Source of the DNA: an uncultured Pirellulaceae bacterium
Lineage (GTDB): Bacteria > Planctomycetota > Planctomycetia > Pirellulales > Pirellulaceae
Assembly: GCA_905480545.1 (NCBI GenBank)
Contig: CAJQQR010000251.1
Coordinates: 1 to 32,587, forward strand
Reading direction: 5' to 3'
DNA: 32,587 nt
The first letter of the stretch is position 1. Each line of letters starts with the position of its first letter. The notes beneath the pieces were generated by a model. It saw only the letters and a program-made list of their open reading frames with translations. It was not told the origin of the DNA and did not search any database. A program made the position numbers and the translations under genes. Shown one piece after another: positions 16,118 through 23,739 of this stretch.

Positions 16118-17527
16118 ATGAAAGTTGCTATCGTTGGCGGCGGGATCACTGGTCTCGCCGCTGCACATCGGTTGAACGAGCTGGATCCGACAGTCGACGT
16201 TCATTTGTTTGAATCGTCCGATCGCCTGGGTGGAGTCCTTCGGACTGAACGCTCGGGAGATTTTTTGCTGGAGCATTCGGCCGATATGTTTACCACCAAA
16301 GATACCGCCGCAATCGAGCTGTGCAAACGAATTGGATTCGAAGATGAACTGATTCAGACCAATGGGAAGTTTCAGCGTGCTTTTATCGTGAAGGGTAATT
16401 CTTTGGTACCGGTTCCCAAAGGGCTTAATCTGATGAGCCCATCGAACCTCGATGCAATTCGGGAAACGACCTTGTTGTCTTCCGCTGGTAAGAAACGTTT
16501 TCTTGACGAAGTCAACGTGCCTCCAAAATTGGAAAATCAAGATGACTCACTCTATGAGTTCGCCACACGTCGTTTTGGGGCGGAGGCGTATGACAAGATT
16601 ATTCAACCGCTTGTGGGTGGGATCTACACTGCCGATCCGAAGAAGCTAAGCATGCAGGCAACGCTGAATCAATATTTGGATATGGAGCGACGACACGGCA
16701 GCGTGATCGGCGCAATGGCTCGGCAAAAGAAGGTAGGTGAAAATGATTCCTTGAAGTCCGATGCCGTTGTCACATCAGGTGCTCGATACAATCTGTTTCT
16801 GGCCCCGCGAAATGGTATGGCGGCCTGGATCGCGGCGCTGCAATCTCGATTGACCAACACAACAATTCAGCTGAATTCATTTGTACGGTCGATTTCCTCG
16901 GAGGGGGCCAGTTGGCGATTGCAATCGAGTTCAGGCGAAAGTGAATTTGACCGGGTGTTGATATCAACACCGGCAAGTATTGCAGCAAAATTGCTTTGCG
17001 ATGTCGATCAAGAGTTGAGCCGCCAGTTGCAGACAATTTGTTATGCCAGTTCTGCAATTGTTGTTCATGGTTTCAGCCGCGAGTCTGTCGAAGATTCGCT
17101 GGAGGGATTTGGTTTTGTGGTACCACTGAGTGAATCTCGAAATATCTTGGCTGCAAGTTTTTCGAGCGTAAAATACGCGGGACGATCGCCTGACGAGTCT
17201 GTTTTGATTCGTTCCTTTGTTGGTGGCGCCTGTCAGCCTGAATTGCTCGAACAGACCGACGCGTCGATTTGCGATATGGTCAAGGAGGATTTAGCGGATT
17301 TACTGGGTGTGAAAGGTGCACCGCAGCTCGAATCAGTAGTTAGATGGACTGAGTCGATGCCTCAGTATCATGTCGGACATACGGATTTAGTCGCTCAGAT
17401 AGAAAGTTCCGTCGCTTCGATCAATCATTTAGCGATCGCGGGTAAGTCGTATAAAGGGGTTGGCATTCCCGCGTGTGTGCAGAGCGGCGAATCCGCCGCC
17501 GAATCGCTTTTGGATTCGGCGCGTTGA
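16118..17527 (+). CDS. hemY: Protoporphyrinogen/coproporphyrinogen oxidase, FAD-dependent
   Basis: This encodes 469 residues of the HemY-type (also named hemG) oxidase that oxidises protoporphyrinogen IX, or coproporphyrinogen III in the coproporphyrin route, late in haem synthesis. The ATG at 16118 starts directly with the FAD-binding strand: MKVAIVGGGITGLAAAHRL, glycines 7-12. RLGGVLRTER (near 45) and the C-terminal GVGIPACVQSGESAAESLL complete the flavin site. The frame is open 18 codons further upstream but that part is unsupported. It is about 90 bases after the dioxygenase gene, so co-transcription is possible. The stop is one base from the convergent stop of trkH, and a 9-bp hairpin lies inside its last codons. 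Confidence 0.94.
   Translation: MKVAIVGGGITGLAAAHRLNELDPTVDVHLFESSDRLGGVLRTERSGDFLLEHSADMFTTKDTAAIELCKRIGFEDELIQTNGKFQRAFIVKGNSLVPVPKGLNLMSPSNLDAIRETTLLSSAGKKRFLDEVNVPPKLENQDDSLYEFATRRFGAEAYDKIIQPLVGGIYTADPKKLSMQATLNQYLDMERRHGSVIGAMARQKKVGENDSLKSDAVVTSGARYNLFLAPRNGMAAWIAALQSRLTNTTIQLNSFVRSISSEGASWRLQSSSGESEFDRVLISTPASIAAKLLCDVDQELSRQLQTICYASSAIVVHGFSRESVEDSLEGFGFVVPLSESRNILAASFSSVKYAGRSPDESVLIRSFVGGACQPELLEQTDASICDMVKEDLADLLGVKGAPQLESVVRWTESMPQYHVGHTDLVAQIESSVASINHLAIAGKSYKGVGIPACVQSGESAAESLLDSAR
17497..17521. terminator. Hairpin at the convergent hemY/trkH ends
   Basis: CGCCGAATC (17497-17505, innermost C pairing first) and GATTCGGCG (17513-17521) form a 9-bp stem around a 7-base loop, inside the last hemY codons. 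On the minus strand it follows the trkH stop by seven bases and could terminate trkH. No T-tract is seen. Confidence 0.35.
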
Positions 17528-17528
17528 C

Positions 17529-19421
17529 CTAATTGTATCCTCGCCAAAAACCAGGAATGAATAAGACTAACACGACGTACAATTCGAGTCGTCCGAGCAT
17601 CATGAGCCAAATGAAAAGGAATTTGGAAGCGTTTGAAAAGTGTCCATAGTTTTGGCTGGCTCCAACGGTGCCTAGTCCTGGGCCGATGTTGTTGAGTGTC
17701 GCTGCTACAGCGCTTGCGCTATCAATCAGCTTTTTTTCCGAATTCGCTCCCCATGTGTCGTTGGGTTCAAATGCGACAACGAAAAGCCATGCAGCGCAAA
17801 ACAGAACCCAGACGAATGCAAAATACAACAAGATGTTCTTAGCAAGATTGGGATCATCGATTGGTTTGCCTCCAAACGTCAGTTTGCGAACGACGCGCGG
17901 GCGATATGACTTTTCAATTTCGAGGCGAAGGATTTTGATAAAAAGGATATGGCGGACAACTTTCATGCCGCCACCGGTACTTCCAGCGCATCCCCCTACA
18001 AACATGAGAAGCAACAATGCCCCGCGACCAAAGCTGTTCCATTTGTCGAAATCATTGGTTCCGAATCCGGTCGTTGTAATCACCGAAACGACTTGGAACA
18101 GACCGTTTCGTAAGGCATCGAAAAAATTCTCAAAGCCAGTATCGCGATGCCACATTCCGAAGCCAATGATCAAGGCAGTCAATCCAAATGTGATCAGCAC
18201 ATAAGTTTGCCATTCAATGTCTCGCAACATGGCTTTGGGTTTGCCGCTGAAAAAGAGATAGAGCAAAGTGAAGTTCGTTCCGGCAAGGATCATGAATATG
18301 ATCACTGTGTATTGAACAAAAGAACTAGAAAAATGGCCGAGGCTGGAATCGTAATTGCTGAAACCGCCGGTTGCCATGGTTGCAAAAGAATGCGTGATGG
18401 CATCAAAAGCATTCATTTCGCCGGACGTCATCAGGATCAGAGCCAGCAAAACATTCAGACTGCAGTACATCCCGGTAAATAACATTGCCGCATGCCGCAT
18501 GCGGGTTGTCGGGTTAGAGTCGATTGGGCCGGGGACTTCGTTGCGCATCAGTGTTTTTCCAGCAGAGCCCTCTCCCAAGACGACGACGAACAAGACGATA
18601 ATGCCCAGGCCTCCCAGGAAGTGAGTCACACTTCGCCAGAATAAAATGCAATGCGATACTAATTCCGGATCCTCCAAGTGTCCGATCACCGTGGCACCTG
18701 TCGTAGAGAATCCAGATTGTGCTTCGAAAAGACTGTCGATCAAACCCATTCTGACCCATCGCAAGCGGTATCTGCCGTTTGCCGGAAACGGTGCTATGGG
18801 CGAATCCGGCGTTAACAGGATTTGCGATAAAGATTCATGATTCATCAGTTCTTCGATGATTTGATCTATTTCATCGGCGGAGCGACCGGTGACCTTCGCG
18901 AGTTGTGTTTTGGTCAACCCTTGGGCTTTTCGAGGGAACAAATCAGAGGGTGGCGAAACTAGTGTTTGTAAGACCTCTTTTTGGGCAGAGGAAACTTGTT
19001 CGGAACTCCACGCGTCAAGAAAGTTCCAGTTGAATTTCGAAACGAAGACCAGATCGGTTTCTTCATATACTCGAATCGAGCAACTTCGATAGGTTTTTGA
19101 CAGCATGAACGGTAGTGCACCCAATACCGTCGCCAAAACCCAGCTGAGTCCCACGATCGCCATCGCTTCTCGCAGAAATATTTGCCCTTTTGATTTTCTT
19201 CCCAAGTAAAAAAAGAGGCCTGAAACGGAAAAACAGATTAAGGTGCTAACCGAAAGTGCAAAAAAACCTCGCCATTCAAAACTTTCAAGCCTCGAAAAAT
19301 CTACAATCGAATCGGTGTGCCGGCCCAGACCTTTCCATGCCCATGGAAGGCAAAGGATCATCGAGATTCCAATCAAAAGGCAGATGATACCAAGTAGTTT
19401 GCCGACTAGGCGATAGTTCAT
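17529..19421 (-). CDS. trkH: TrkH family potassium transporter with inserted segment
   Basis: This encodes 630 residues of an inner-membrane K+ uptake subunit. Membrane segments are visible at about 7-27, 50-73 and 86-107, and throughout the C-terminal two thirds. The four selectivity-filter loops are present: STTGAT (Gly242), ATGGFS, TTTGFG and NIGPGLG. Between the third helix (ending LPFMLS, 103-108) and the first pore loop (SLFEAQSG, from 230) there are about 120 extra residues where ordinary TrkH has a short link. Part of this (about 169-195, LTKTQLAKVTGRSADEID) resembles a helix-turn-helix pattern, yet the standard topology would put it outside the cytoplasm. No trkA gene is adjacent, so its regulatory partner is elsewhere. 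It is convergent with hemY, one base apart. Confidence 0.93.
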   Translation of the reverse strand: MNYRLVGKLLGIICLLIGISMILCLPWAWKGLGRHTDSIVDFSRLESFEWRGFFALSVSTLICFSVSGLFFYLGRKSKGQIFLREAMAIVGLSWVLATVLGALPFMLSKTYRSCSIRVYEETDLVFVSKFNWNFLDAWSSEQVSSAQKEVLQTLVSPPSDLFPRKAQGLTKTQLAKVTGRSADEIDQIIEELMNHESLSQILLTPDSPIAPFPANGRYRLRWVRMGLIDSLFEAQSGFSTTGATVIGHLEDPELVSHCILFWRSVTHFLGGLGIIVLFVVVLGEGSAGKTLMRNEVPGPIDSNPTTRMRHAAMLFTGMYCSLNVLLALILMTSGEMNAFDAITHSFATMATGGFSNYDSSLGHFSSSFVQYTVIIFMILAGTNFTLLYLFFSGKPKAMLRDIEWQTYVLITFGLTALIIGFGMWHRDTGFENFFDALRNGLFQVVSVITTTGFGTNDFDKWNSFGRGALLLLMFVGGCAGSTGGGMKVVRHILFIKILRLEIEKSYRPRVVRKLTFGGKPIDDPNLAKNILLYFAFVWVLFCAAWLFVVAFEPNDTWGANSEKKLIDSASAVAATLNNIGPGLGTVGASQNYGHFSNASKFLFIWLMMLGRLELYVVLVLFIPGFWRGYN

Positions 19422-19818
19422 TGCGATGGATTCTTAAAGGAAGATGTTGTTACCGGCTCGGTCACCAAAGCCCGTAACGCGAGGAAGCATTTTTGCACAT
19501 CCGCGTCTCAGCGTGTACCCGAATCAACCGGGCCAGCCGCCATAGGAATTCTATTCTATGCCTTGGGATACAACCGGATTAATCGGTTTGTTTGGTTCAT
19601 TAACGTGGGATTTGACGGGCAACGGCGTTTGCAACAATGTATTAATCGATACCAGCAGCGAATCTCGTACTTCCACCAATAAACAACTTGTCCGCATAAG
19701 CTTTGTAGGAGGTGCTTCGATCGGAAACTTCAGCGATTACTTTCGATTTCCGCTGCTTGTTCGCCTATTAGTCGCCGATTTCATTTTTTAGAAAAGTCAT
19801 CGCGTTTCGAGACAAGAA
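19422..19818. other. 397-base spacer between trkH and the GT2-like gene
   Basis: It probably carries the promoters of both flanking genes, which diverge. A 77-codon plus-strand frame (19558-19791) has an AGGA site ten bases before its ATG, but its product has no recognisable features and I do not call it. No repeat or strong hairpin was seen. Confidence 0.5.
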
Positions 19819-20376
19819 ATGAAGTCCCTATCTATTGTGATGCCGGTGTACAATTCGGCCCGACATCTCAATCAACATGTTGAGTTTCTCGTTGACTTGT
19901 TGCCGCAGGTTACTTCTCGATTTCAACTGATCATCGTTGATGATGGTTCAACCGATTCAACCGGTGACATCGCGGAAGAATTGAGCGAGCGTTTCACTCA
20001 AGTCGAAGTCATTTATCACACAAGCAGACACGGTGAAGTTGCGGCAATTGATTCCGGTGCGAATCTTGCACGGCATGATTTGGTCTTTGTGCAAAATCAG
20101 TCAGAAATTGTTGAACACGAAATAAAGGAGTTGCTAACAGGGAGCAAACTGCCGGCATTAAAGGCCGAGGCCAAGAAGCTCAATGCAGAAGACCGTCTAA
20201 TTGAACGGTTGATGAAATGGGGACTTGCACTGAAAGAGCACCGCAGCAGGCAACTTAACGAAGACGCTGCGGTGGCACGGGATTATTCCCTTCCCGTCCC
20301 AAAGTACGCATCAATAGCCGAGAAACGTTTGTTAGAAATGTGCCAGCGAGAAATGAAACGCATTGATCTCGAGTAA
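19819..20376 (+). CDS. Short glycosyltransferase-2-like protein lacking DXD
   Basis: This encodes 185 residues. Residues 1-95 match the nucleotide-binding half of family 2 glycosyltransferases: SIVMPVYNSA at the start, IIVDDGSTDSTG with Asp41-Asp42, and the GEVAAIDSGANLARHD helix. At the position where the metal-binding DXD should follow (VFV then DXD), the sequence is QNQ (92-94), so metal-dependent sugar transfer is doubtful. The acceptor half of a normal enzyme is absent; residues of about 105-185 are instead charged and helical and match nothing I know. It may be a degenerate or repurposed protein; the frame is intact with normal composition. It is followed by several hairpins, including a strong terminator, so it is probably transcribed alone. 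Confidence 0.8.
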   Translation: MKSLSIVMPVYNSARHLNQHVEFLVDLLPQVTSRFQLIIVDDGSTDSTGDIAEELSERFTQVEVIYHTSRHGEVAAIDSGANLARHDLVFVQNQSEIVEHEIKELLTGSKLPALKAEAKKLNAEDRLIERLMKWGLALKEHRSRQLNEDAAVARDYSLPVPKYASIAEKRLLEMCQREMKRIDLE

Positions 20377-20380
20377 ATTC

Positions 20381-20420
20381 AACGGCACCCCGAGAAAAAT
20401 CACTATATTTTTGAGCCGTT
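20381..20420 (+). terminator. Hairpin just after the GT2-like gene
   Basis: AACGGC (20381-20386) pairs with GCCGTT (20415-20420), and inside it AAAAAT (20395-20400) pairs with ATTTTT (20407-20412). It starts four bases after the stop codon. It is probably a weak terminator or mRNA 3' structure. Confidence 0.4.
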
Positions 20421-20481
20421 AAAAAGTTTGAGAATATGAAATCCGCACACGATGGAAAGGCATTCGCCTGACTTTCATGTT

Positions 20482-20502
20482 ACCGGGCTCTTAGAGCCCG
20501 GT
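20482..20502 (+). terminator. Strong intrinsic terminator-like hairpin
   Basis: ACCGGGCTC (20482-20490) and GAGCCCGGT (20494-20502) pair perfectly around a TTA loop; the T-rich TTTCGGCTTTTCTT follows at once. This is the best terminator in the window. It lies about 105 bases after the GT2-like gene and 225 before trpF. Confidence 0.75.
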
Positions 20503-20726
20503 TTCGGCTTTTCTTGGCATCGCCTATTTTGACGTTGCAAATACCTGACTCGAATATCAGCCTCGTTGATTGTATATGTCGAACATCTCGACGACTGTTC
20601 GCCCTTGATAGCGGGTGGCATCGACATGCCGTCGAATGCTGGTCGATGTCGAGATAAAGTCTATCGATTGTTGCGGATCGGTTTAGATCTCAAATCGCAA
20701 GCTCTGGTTAAACGGTGAATGCAAAG

Positions 20727-21404
20727 ATGTTTAAAATCAAAATCTGCGGAATCAAAGACGTTGCAACTGCGGCAAGTTGTGTCCGGGCGGGCGCGAGTGC
20801 AGTCGGTTTGAACTTCTACGAAAAAAGCAAAAGGTGTGTTTCGGTTGAAACTGCAAGCCATATTGCTGCTGCTCTGAAGGGGGATATCGCGGTTGTGGGT
20901 TTGTTCGTGAACCACACGCTCGATCGAGTCTGCGAAATCGCCAAATTTGTCGGACTGGATTACTTGCAATTTCACGGCGACGAATCTGCGTCAATTCTAC
21001 AAGGTTTAGACGCTCATCCAGACCTTGAGCACGTAAGAGTGATTCGAGCGATCCGGCTGGCGCAAGAGAACCACGTGCAATCACTGGCCGAAATGGATGT
21101 ATGGACGACGGCCGGTGGTTCAGGCCGCCTTGCAGGCTTTATTGTGGACACATTCCAGCCCGGTCAATTCGGCGGTACCGGACTGTCAATGGATTGGGAA
21201 TGGTTGTCGAAGATCAAATTGCCAACGAGCGTGCCCATTATTCTTGCAGGCGGTTTGGAGCCACAGAATGTCGCAGAGGCCATCGCGACCGTGCGTCCAT
21301 TTGGTGTCGATGTCGCCGGCGGCGTCGAAAACATCAAGCACCAAAAAGATCCCGCACTCATCAAGGCTTTTGTTCAAAATGCAAATTCGGCGTTTGATCA
21401 ATGA
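20727..21404 (+). CDS. trpF: Phosphoribosylanthranilate isomerase
   Basis: This encodes 225 residues and converts N-(5-phosphoribosyl)anthranilate to CdRP in tryptophan synthesis, in the cytoplasm. The TIM-barrel signature KICGIKD holds the catalytic base Cys7; Asp141 in FIVDTF is the expected acid. LQFHGDE and the phosphate-binding FGGTG and ILAGGLEPQNV motifs are present. I chose the ATG at 20727 because GGTGA lies eight bases upstream and the usual TrpF start begins two or three residues before KICG; the GTG at 20715 is in frame and possible. Length is normal. It stands alone, not in a trp operon, as is common in planctomycetes. Confidence 0.96.
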   Translation: MFKIKICGIKDVATAASCVRAGASAVGLNFYEKSKRCVSVETASHIAAALKGDIAVVGLFVNHTLDRVCEIAKFVGLDYLQFHGDESASILQGLDAHPDLEHVRVIRAIRLAQENHVQSLAEMDVWTTAGGSGRLAGFIVDTFQPGQFGGTGLSMDWEWLSKIKLPTSVPIILAGGLEPQNVAEAIATVRPFGVDVAGGVENIKHQKDPALIKAFVQNANSAFDQ

Positions 21405-21734
21405 CGGGTGAATGCTCCTAGCGTTTTTGCGTCTAAACAAAACGATAATGTGGGTTAAAGCAAAGGCGATGGTCGCTGCGGCTACGACGCATTGAGAACG
21501 CTATTAAGTGCTTTTTTCAATCCTAATTTAAAGGGCTACTCGCTATGGTGCCTTCATAAATTTCGTGCTGCGAATTAAAATGGAGTCGAACACCTTTTCA
21601 AATGGAAATTTTCCGGACAAAGCGGTTTGTTCTGATCGATAGATAACTGGTGACCCGCGATCGTCCCCGAACAAACTAATTGTAAGAAGGTGTAGGGAAT
21701 TTGTTTTTGAAACGCTTTTGTTGGACCGCTTGCT
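21405..21734. other. 330-base spacer after trpF
   Basis: I see no gene, repeat or strong hairpin here. It probably contains the promoter of the following small gene; no clear -10/-35 pair was chosen. Confidence 0.4.
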
Positions 21735-22058
21735 ATGCCGCTTTACGAAATTGAAACCGACGGACATATCATCATTACTTGGGCCGACGATCAGGAAGCG
21801 GCTCAAGTTGTCGCTGAGAATTCCTATCCGATGGAAACAATTAAACGGATGGTAAAACGGCCAAGAGACAGTTGGGTGATCTCCAAGAGCGTTTTGGGAA
21901 TTAAAGATGAGGTGGATCTTTGCACAGTTGCCCGCGATTGTCTTTCAAAGGCATCAGGTGATAAGGTAAACGCGATCCGACTTTACATGGGCGAGACGGG
22001 CGTTGATTTGGATCAGGCGAGGAAAGTAATTGAATCCAACATGGTGATGGGCTGGTGA
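21735..22058 (+). CDS. Small protein with ribosomal L7/L12-like C-terminal segment
   Basis: This encodes 107 residues with no signal peptide, so it is cytoplasmic. The N-terminal 40 residues (MPLYEIETDGHIIITWADDQ) are strand-rich and unrecognised. Residues 79-104 (NAIRLYMGETGVDLDQARKVIE) follow the pattern of the L7/L12 C-terminal domain helix-turn-helix (AIKLYRExTGLGLxEAKxxVE). Proteins with only this segment occur in several bacteria, with unclear roles. A terminator-like hairpin lies about 80 bases downstream. It is monocistronic, between trpF and the convergent TPR gene. The L7/L12 resemblance is pattern matching by eye; function is unknown. Confidence 0.8.
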   Translation: MPLYEIETDGHIIITWADDQEAAQVVAENSYPMETIKRMVKRPRDSWVISKSVLGIKDEVDLCTVARDCLSKASGDKVNAIRLYMGETGVDLDQARKVIESNMVMGW

Positions 22059-22140
22059 TTTTCGATGGGCATGCTTTGGATTTTGATCGCATGAAGATCC
22101 AATCATCTGACTCTTGCTTTATTACACGATTTCTTTCCCC

Positions 22141-22157
22141 ACGTGTTTTCCACACGT
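22141..22157 (+). terminator. Terminator-like hairpin after the L7/L12-like gene
   Basis: ACGTGT (22141-22146) pairs with ACACGT (22152-22157) around TTTCC and is followed by the T-rich TTCCTTATTTT. It lies between convergent genes and best suits the plus-strand gene. Confidence 0.45.
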
Positions 22158-22161
22158 TTCC

Positions 22162-23526
22162 TTATTTTGGCAACGGTTGAAATCCAGCCAAGCGAACGGC
22201 TCGAATTTTGACGCGTTCGGCCTCTTGTGTCACACCCATTTTTTCAAGAAGCCATGAATAGGTTGTTAGTGGTTGGTGTAGCAGTTTATTTTCGGCACCC
22301 AAATTGGCCTCGAAAATATCCAGCGAGCGCTTCATGATTGGCTCAGCCTCCGGGTACTTACCCTGATTACCGATGCAGACGCTTAATTTGTAGAGCGACT
22401 TTCCGTATTCAATGGAACCATCACCTTTATTTGCCTTCCAGAGGTCGGCCAGTTCAGAGTAGTACCTTTGCCCATCCAGGTGTTTTTTCGTAATCAACGA
22501 AAGTTGACCGAGTTGCTCAAGTAATGTGACCCAGCTCAGGTCCTGAAGGTTAATGTCATGCTTATGAAAAATAGAGTAAGTCGTTTGCAGCGACGTTAAG
22601 GCGGCATCATATTTTTTGATTTGGGAAAACGCAATTCCACGATTGAATTCGGCGTGGCCGATTTCCATTGAATCATCACCATACTTTTTTCGACGTAACT
22701 CAACTAGCTCATTAAATTGTTTGATTGCCAATAAAGGTTTTGAATTGTTATTGTATGCAACGCCCAGATCGTTGCATCGAATCTCGTATTCACGGCTTTC
22801 GATGCCCCATAATGATTTTGAGACGTCAAGTAATTGAATCAGTACTTTTTCCTCTTGGTCAAATTGCTTTAAGCGATTATGAGCCGTTGCCAGGCTTTCC
22901 ATGGCAGTCTCAACATCGGGGTGATTGACTCCCGTCAATGAAATGCGGAGGTTTAACACGTCGGTCATGACCGCAATTGCGCGATTGTGGTCGCCCTCGT
23001 AGAAATAGCACATTGCTCGGTTGAAATTTATGTTCGCCGAAACAAAAGATTCTTTACCCCACAGGCGAGTCGACAACCCAGACGCTTTTTCGATGTCCGG
23101 TCTGGCGGAATCGTATTTTTTCTCCTGCATCAGTTGCATTGAATTGGAAACAAGCTGCGTCAGTTGCCTCGATAGCTCAGCGTTCTCAGCCGTCATTTTA
23201 GTTCTTTGTCGGGCAGCATTCATCGCAAGCTCAGCACTAACGGTTTGCCATGCGTCGATGCCGTACTCGTTGTTGACTTGTGAATGAATGTTGCGCCACG
23301 TTTCATACGCTGTGTCAAAATCACCTTCAGAATTTTGTTGATCAGCCAGTTTCATCATTTCAAACAAATTGGTCGACAATTTATTTGCGTTTTGTTCGGG
23401 GGCAGGCGAATCGTCGAATGATGGTGATTCGTTTTCGGATGTCTTTGCATCGGGCGTTTTGCTGCAGCCCGCTATCAATAACCACAACATGACCCAAACA
23501 GAGGAGCGTTGAAAAAATATTGACAT
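22162..23526 (-). CDS. TPR-repeat lipoprotein
   Basis: This encodes 454 residues. The ATG at 23526 has GAGGG four bases upstream and begins a lipoprotein signal ending in the lipobox LIAGC (Cys near residue 24); the frame is open 40 codons further upstream but that part is unsupported. After an acidic linker, residues of about 130-440 form tetratricopeptide repeats of the kinesin-light-chain type (for example FNRAMCYFYEGDHNRAI, NDLGVAYNNNSKPLLAI, NRGIAFSQIKKYDAAL, YKLSVCIGNQGKYPEAE). Such repeats bind partner proteins. It should be lipid-anchored facing the periplasm. Its partner is unknown. It is divergent from the SGNH gene, which could share a promoter region. Confidence 0.88.
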   Translation of the reverse strand: MSIFFQRSSVWVMLWLLIAGCSKTPDAKTSENESPSFDDSPAPEQNANKLSTNLFEMMKLADQQNSEGDFDTAYETWRNIHSQVNNEYGIDAWQTVSAELAMNAARQRTKMTAENAELSRQLTQLVSNSMQLMQEKKYDSARPDIEKASGLSTRLWGKESFVSANINFNRAMCYFYEGDHNRAIAVMTDVLNLRISLTGVNHPDVETAMESLATAHNRLKQFDQEEKVLIQLLDVSKSLWGIESREYEIRCNDLGVAYNNNSKPLLAIKQFNELVELRRKKYGDDSMEIGHAEFNRGIAFSQIKKYDAALTSLQTTYSIFHKHDINLQDLSWVTLLEQLGQLSLITKKHLDGQRYYSELADLWKANKGDGSIEYGKSLYKLSVCIGNQGKYPEAEPIMKRSLDIFEANLGAENKLLHQPLTTYSWLLEKMGVTQEAERVKIRAVRLAGFQPLPK

Positions 23527-23739
23527 TTTTCCCTCAAGAACAAACCAACCGGGCGAATTCTCCACGCCGAAACCCATTGCGAGCCGCGAATTCACGTAAC
23601 AATCTTGCGGGGTTGTATCAAACCCCGAAAAATGATGTAACAGCAATCAACTTGTTGATCATTCTGCACAATCCATGCTCTCTTTGGCATCGTTCGGTTT
23701 GATGGATTTTTCCTGTCGAATTCGCAATTTAATCATAAA

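Larger units (their letters stand above)
20377..20726. other. 350-base hairpin-rich spacer upstream of trpF
   Basis: It contains the two hairpins listed separately, a third between them (ATATGAAA 20434-20441 with TTTCATGT 20473-20480, enclosing AGGC/GCCT at 20458-20461/20466-20469), and a seven-base inverted repeat TCGACAT/ATGTCGA (20621-20627/20646-20652). An 11-codon frame at 20436-20471 contains no Trp codon. Confidence 0.6.

Noticed and set aside
19558-19791. Plus-strand 77-codon frame with an AGGA site
   Set aside because: The product has no signal, domain or plausible composition; a single AGGA is not enough. It remains possible at low odds.
20436-20471. Possible trp leader peptide and attenuator before trpF
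   Set aside because: The 11-codon frame has no Trp codon and the terminator is about 225 bases from trpF, unlike classic attenuation.
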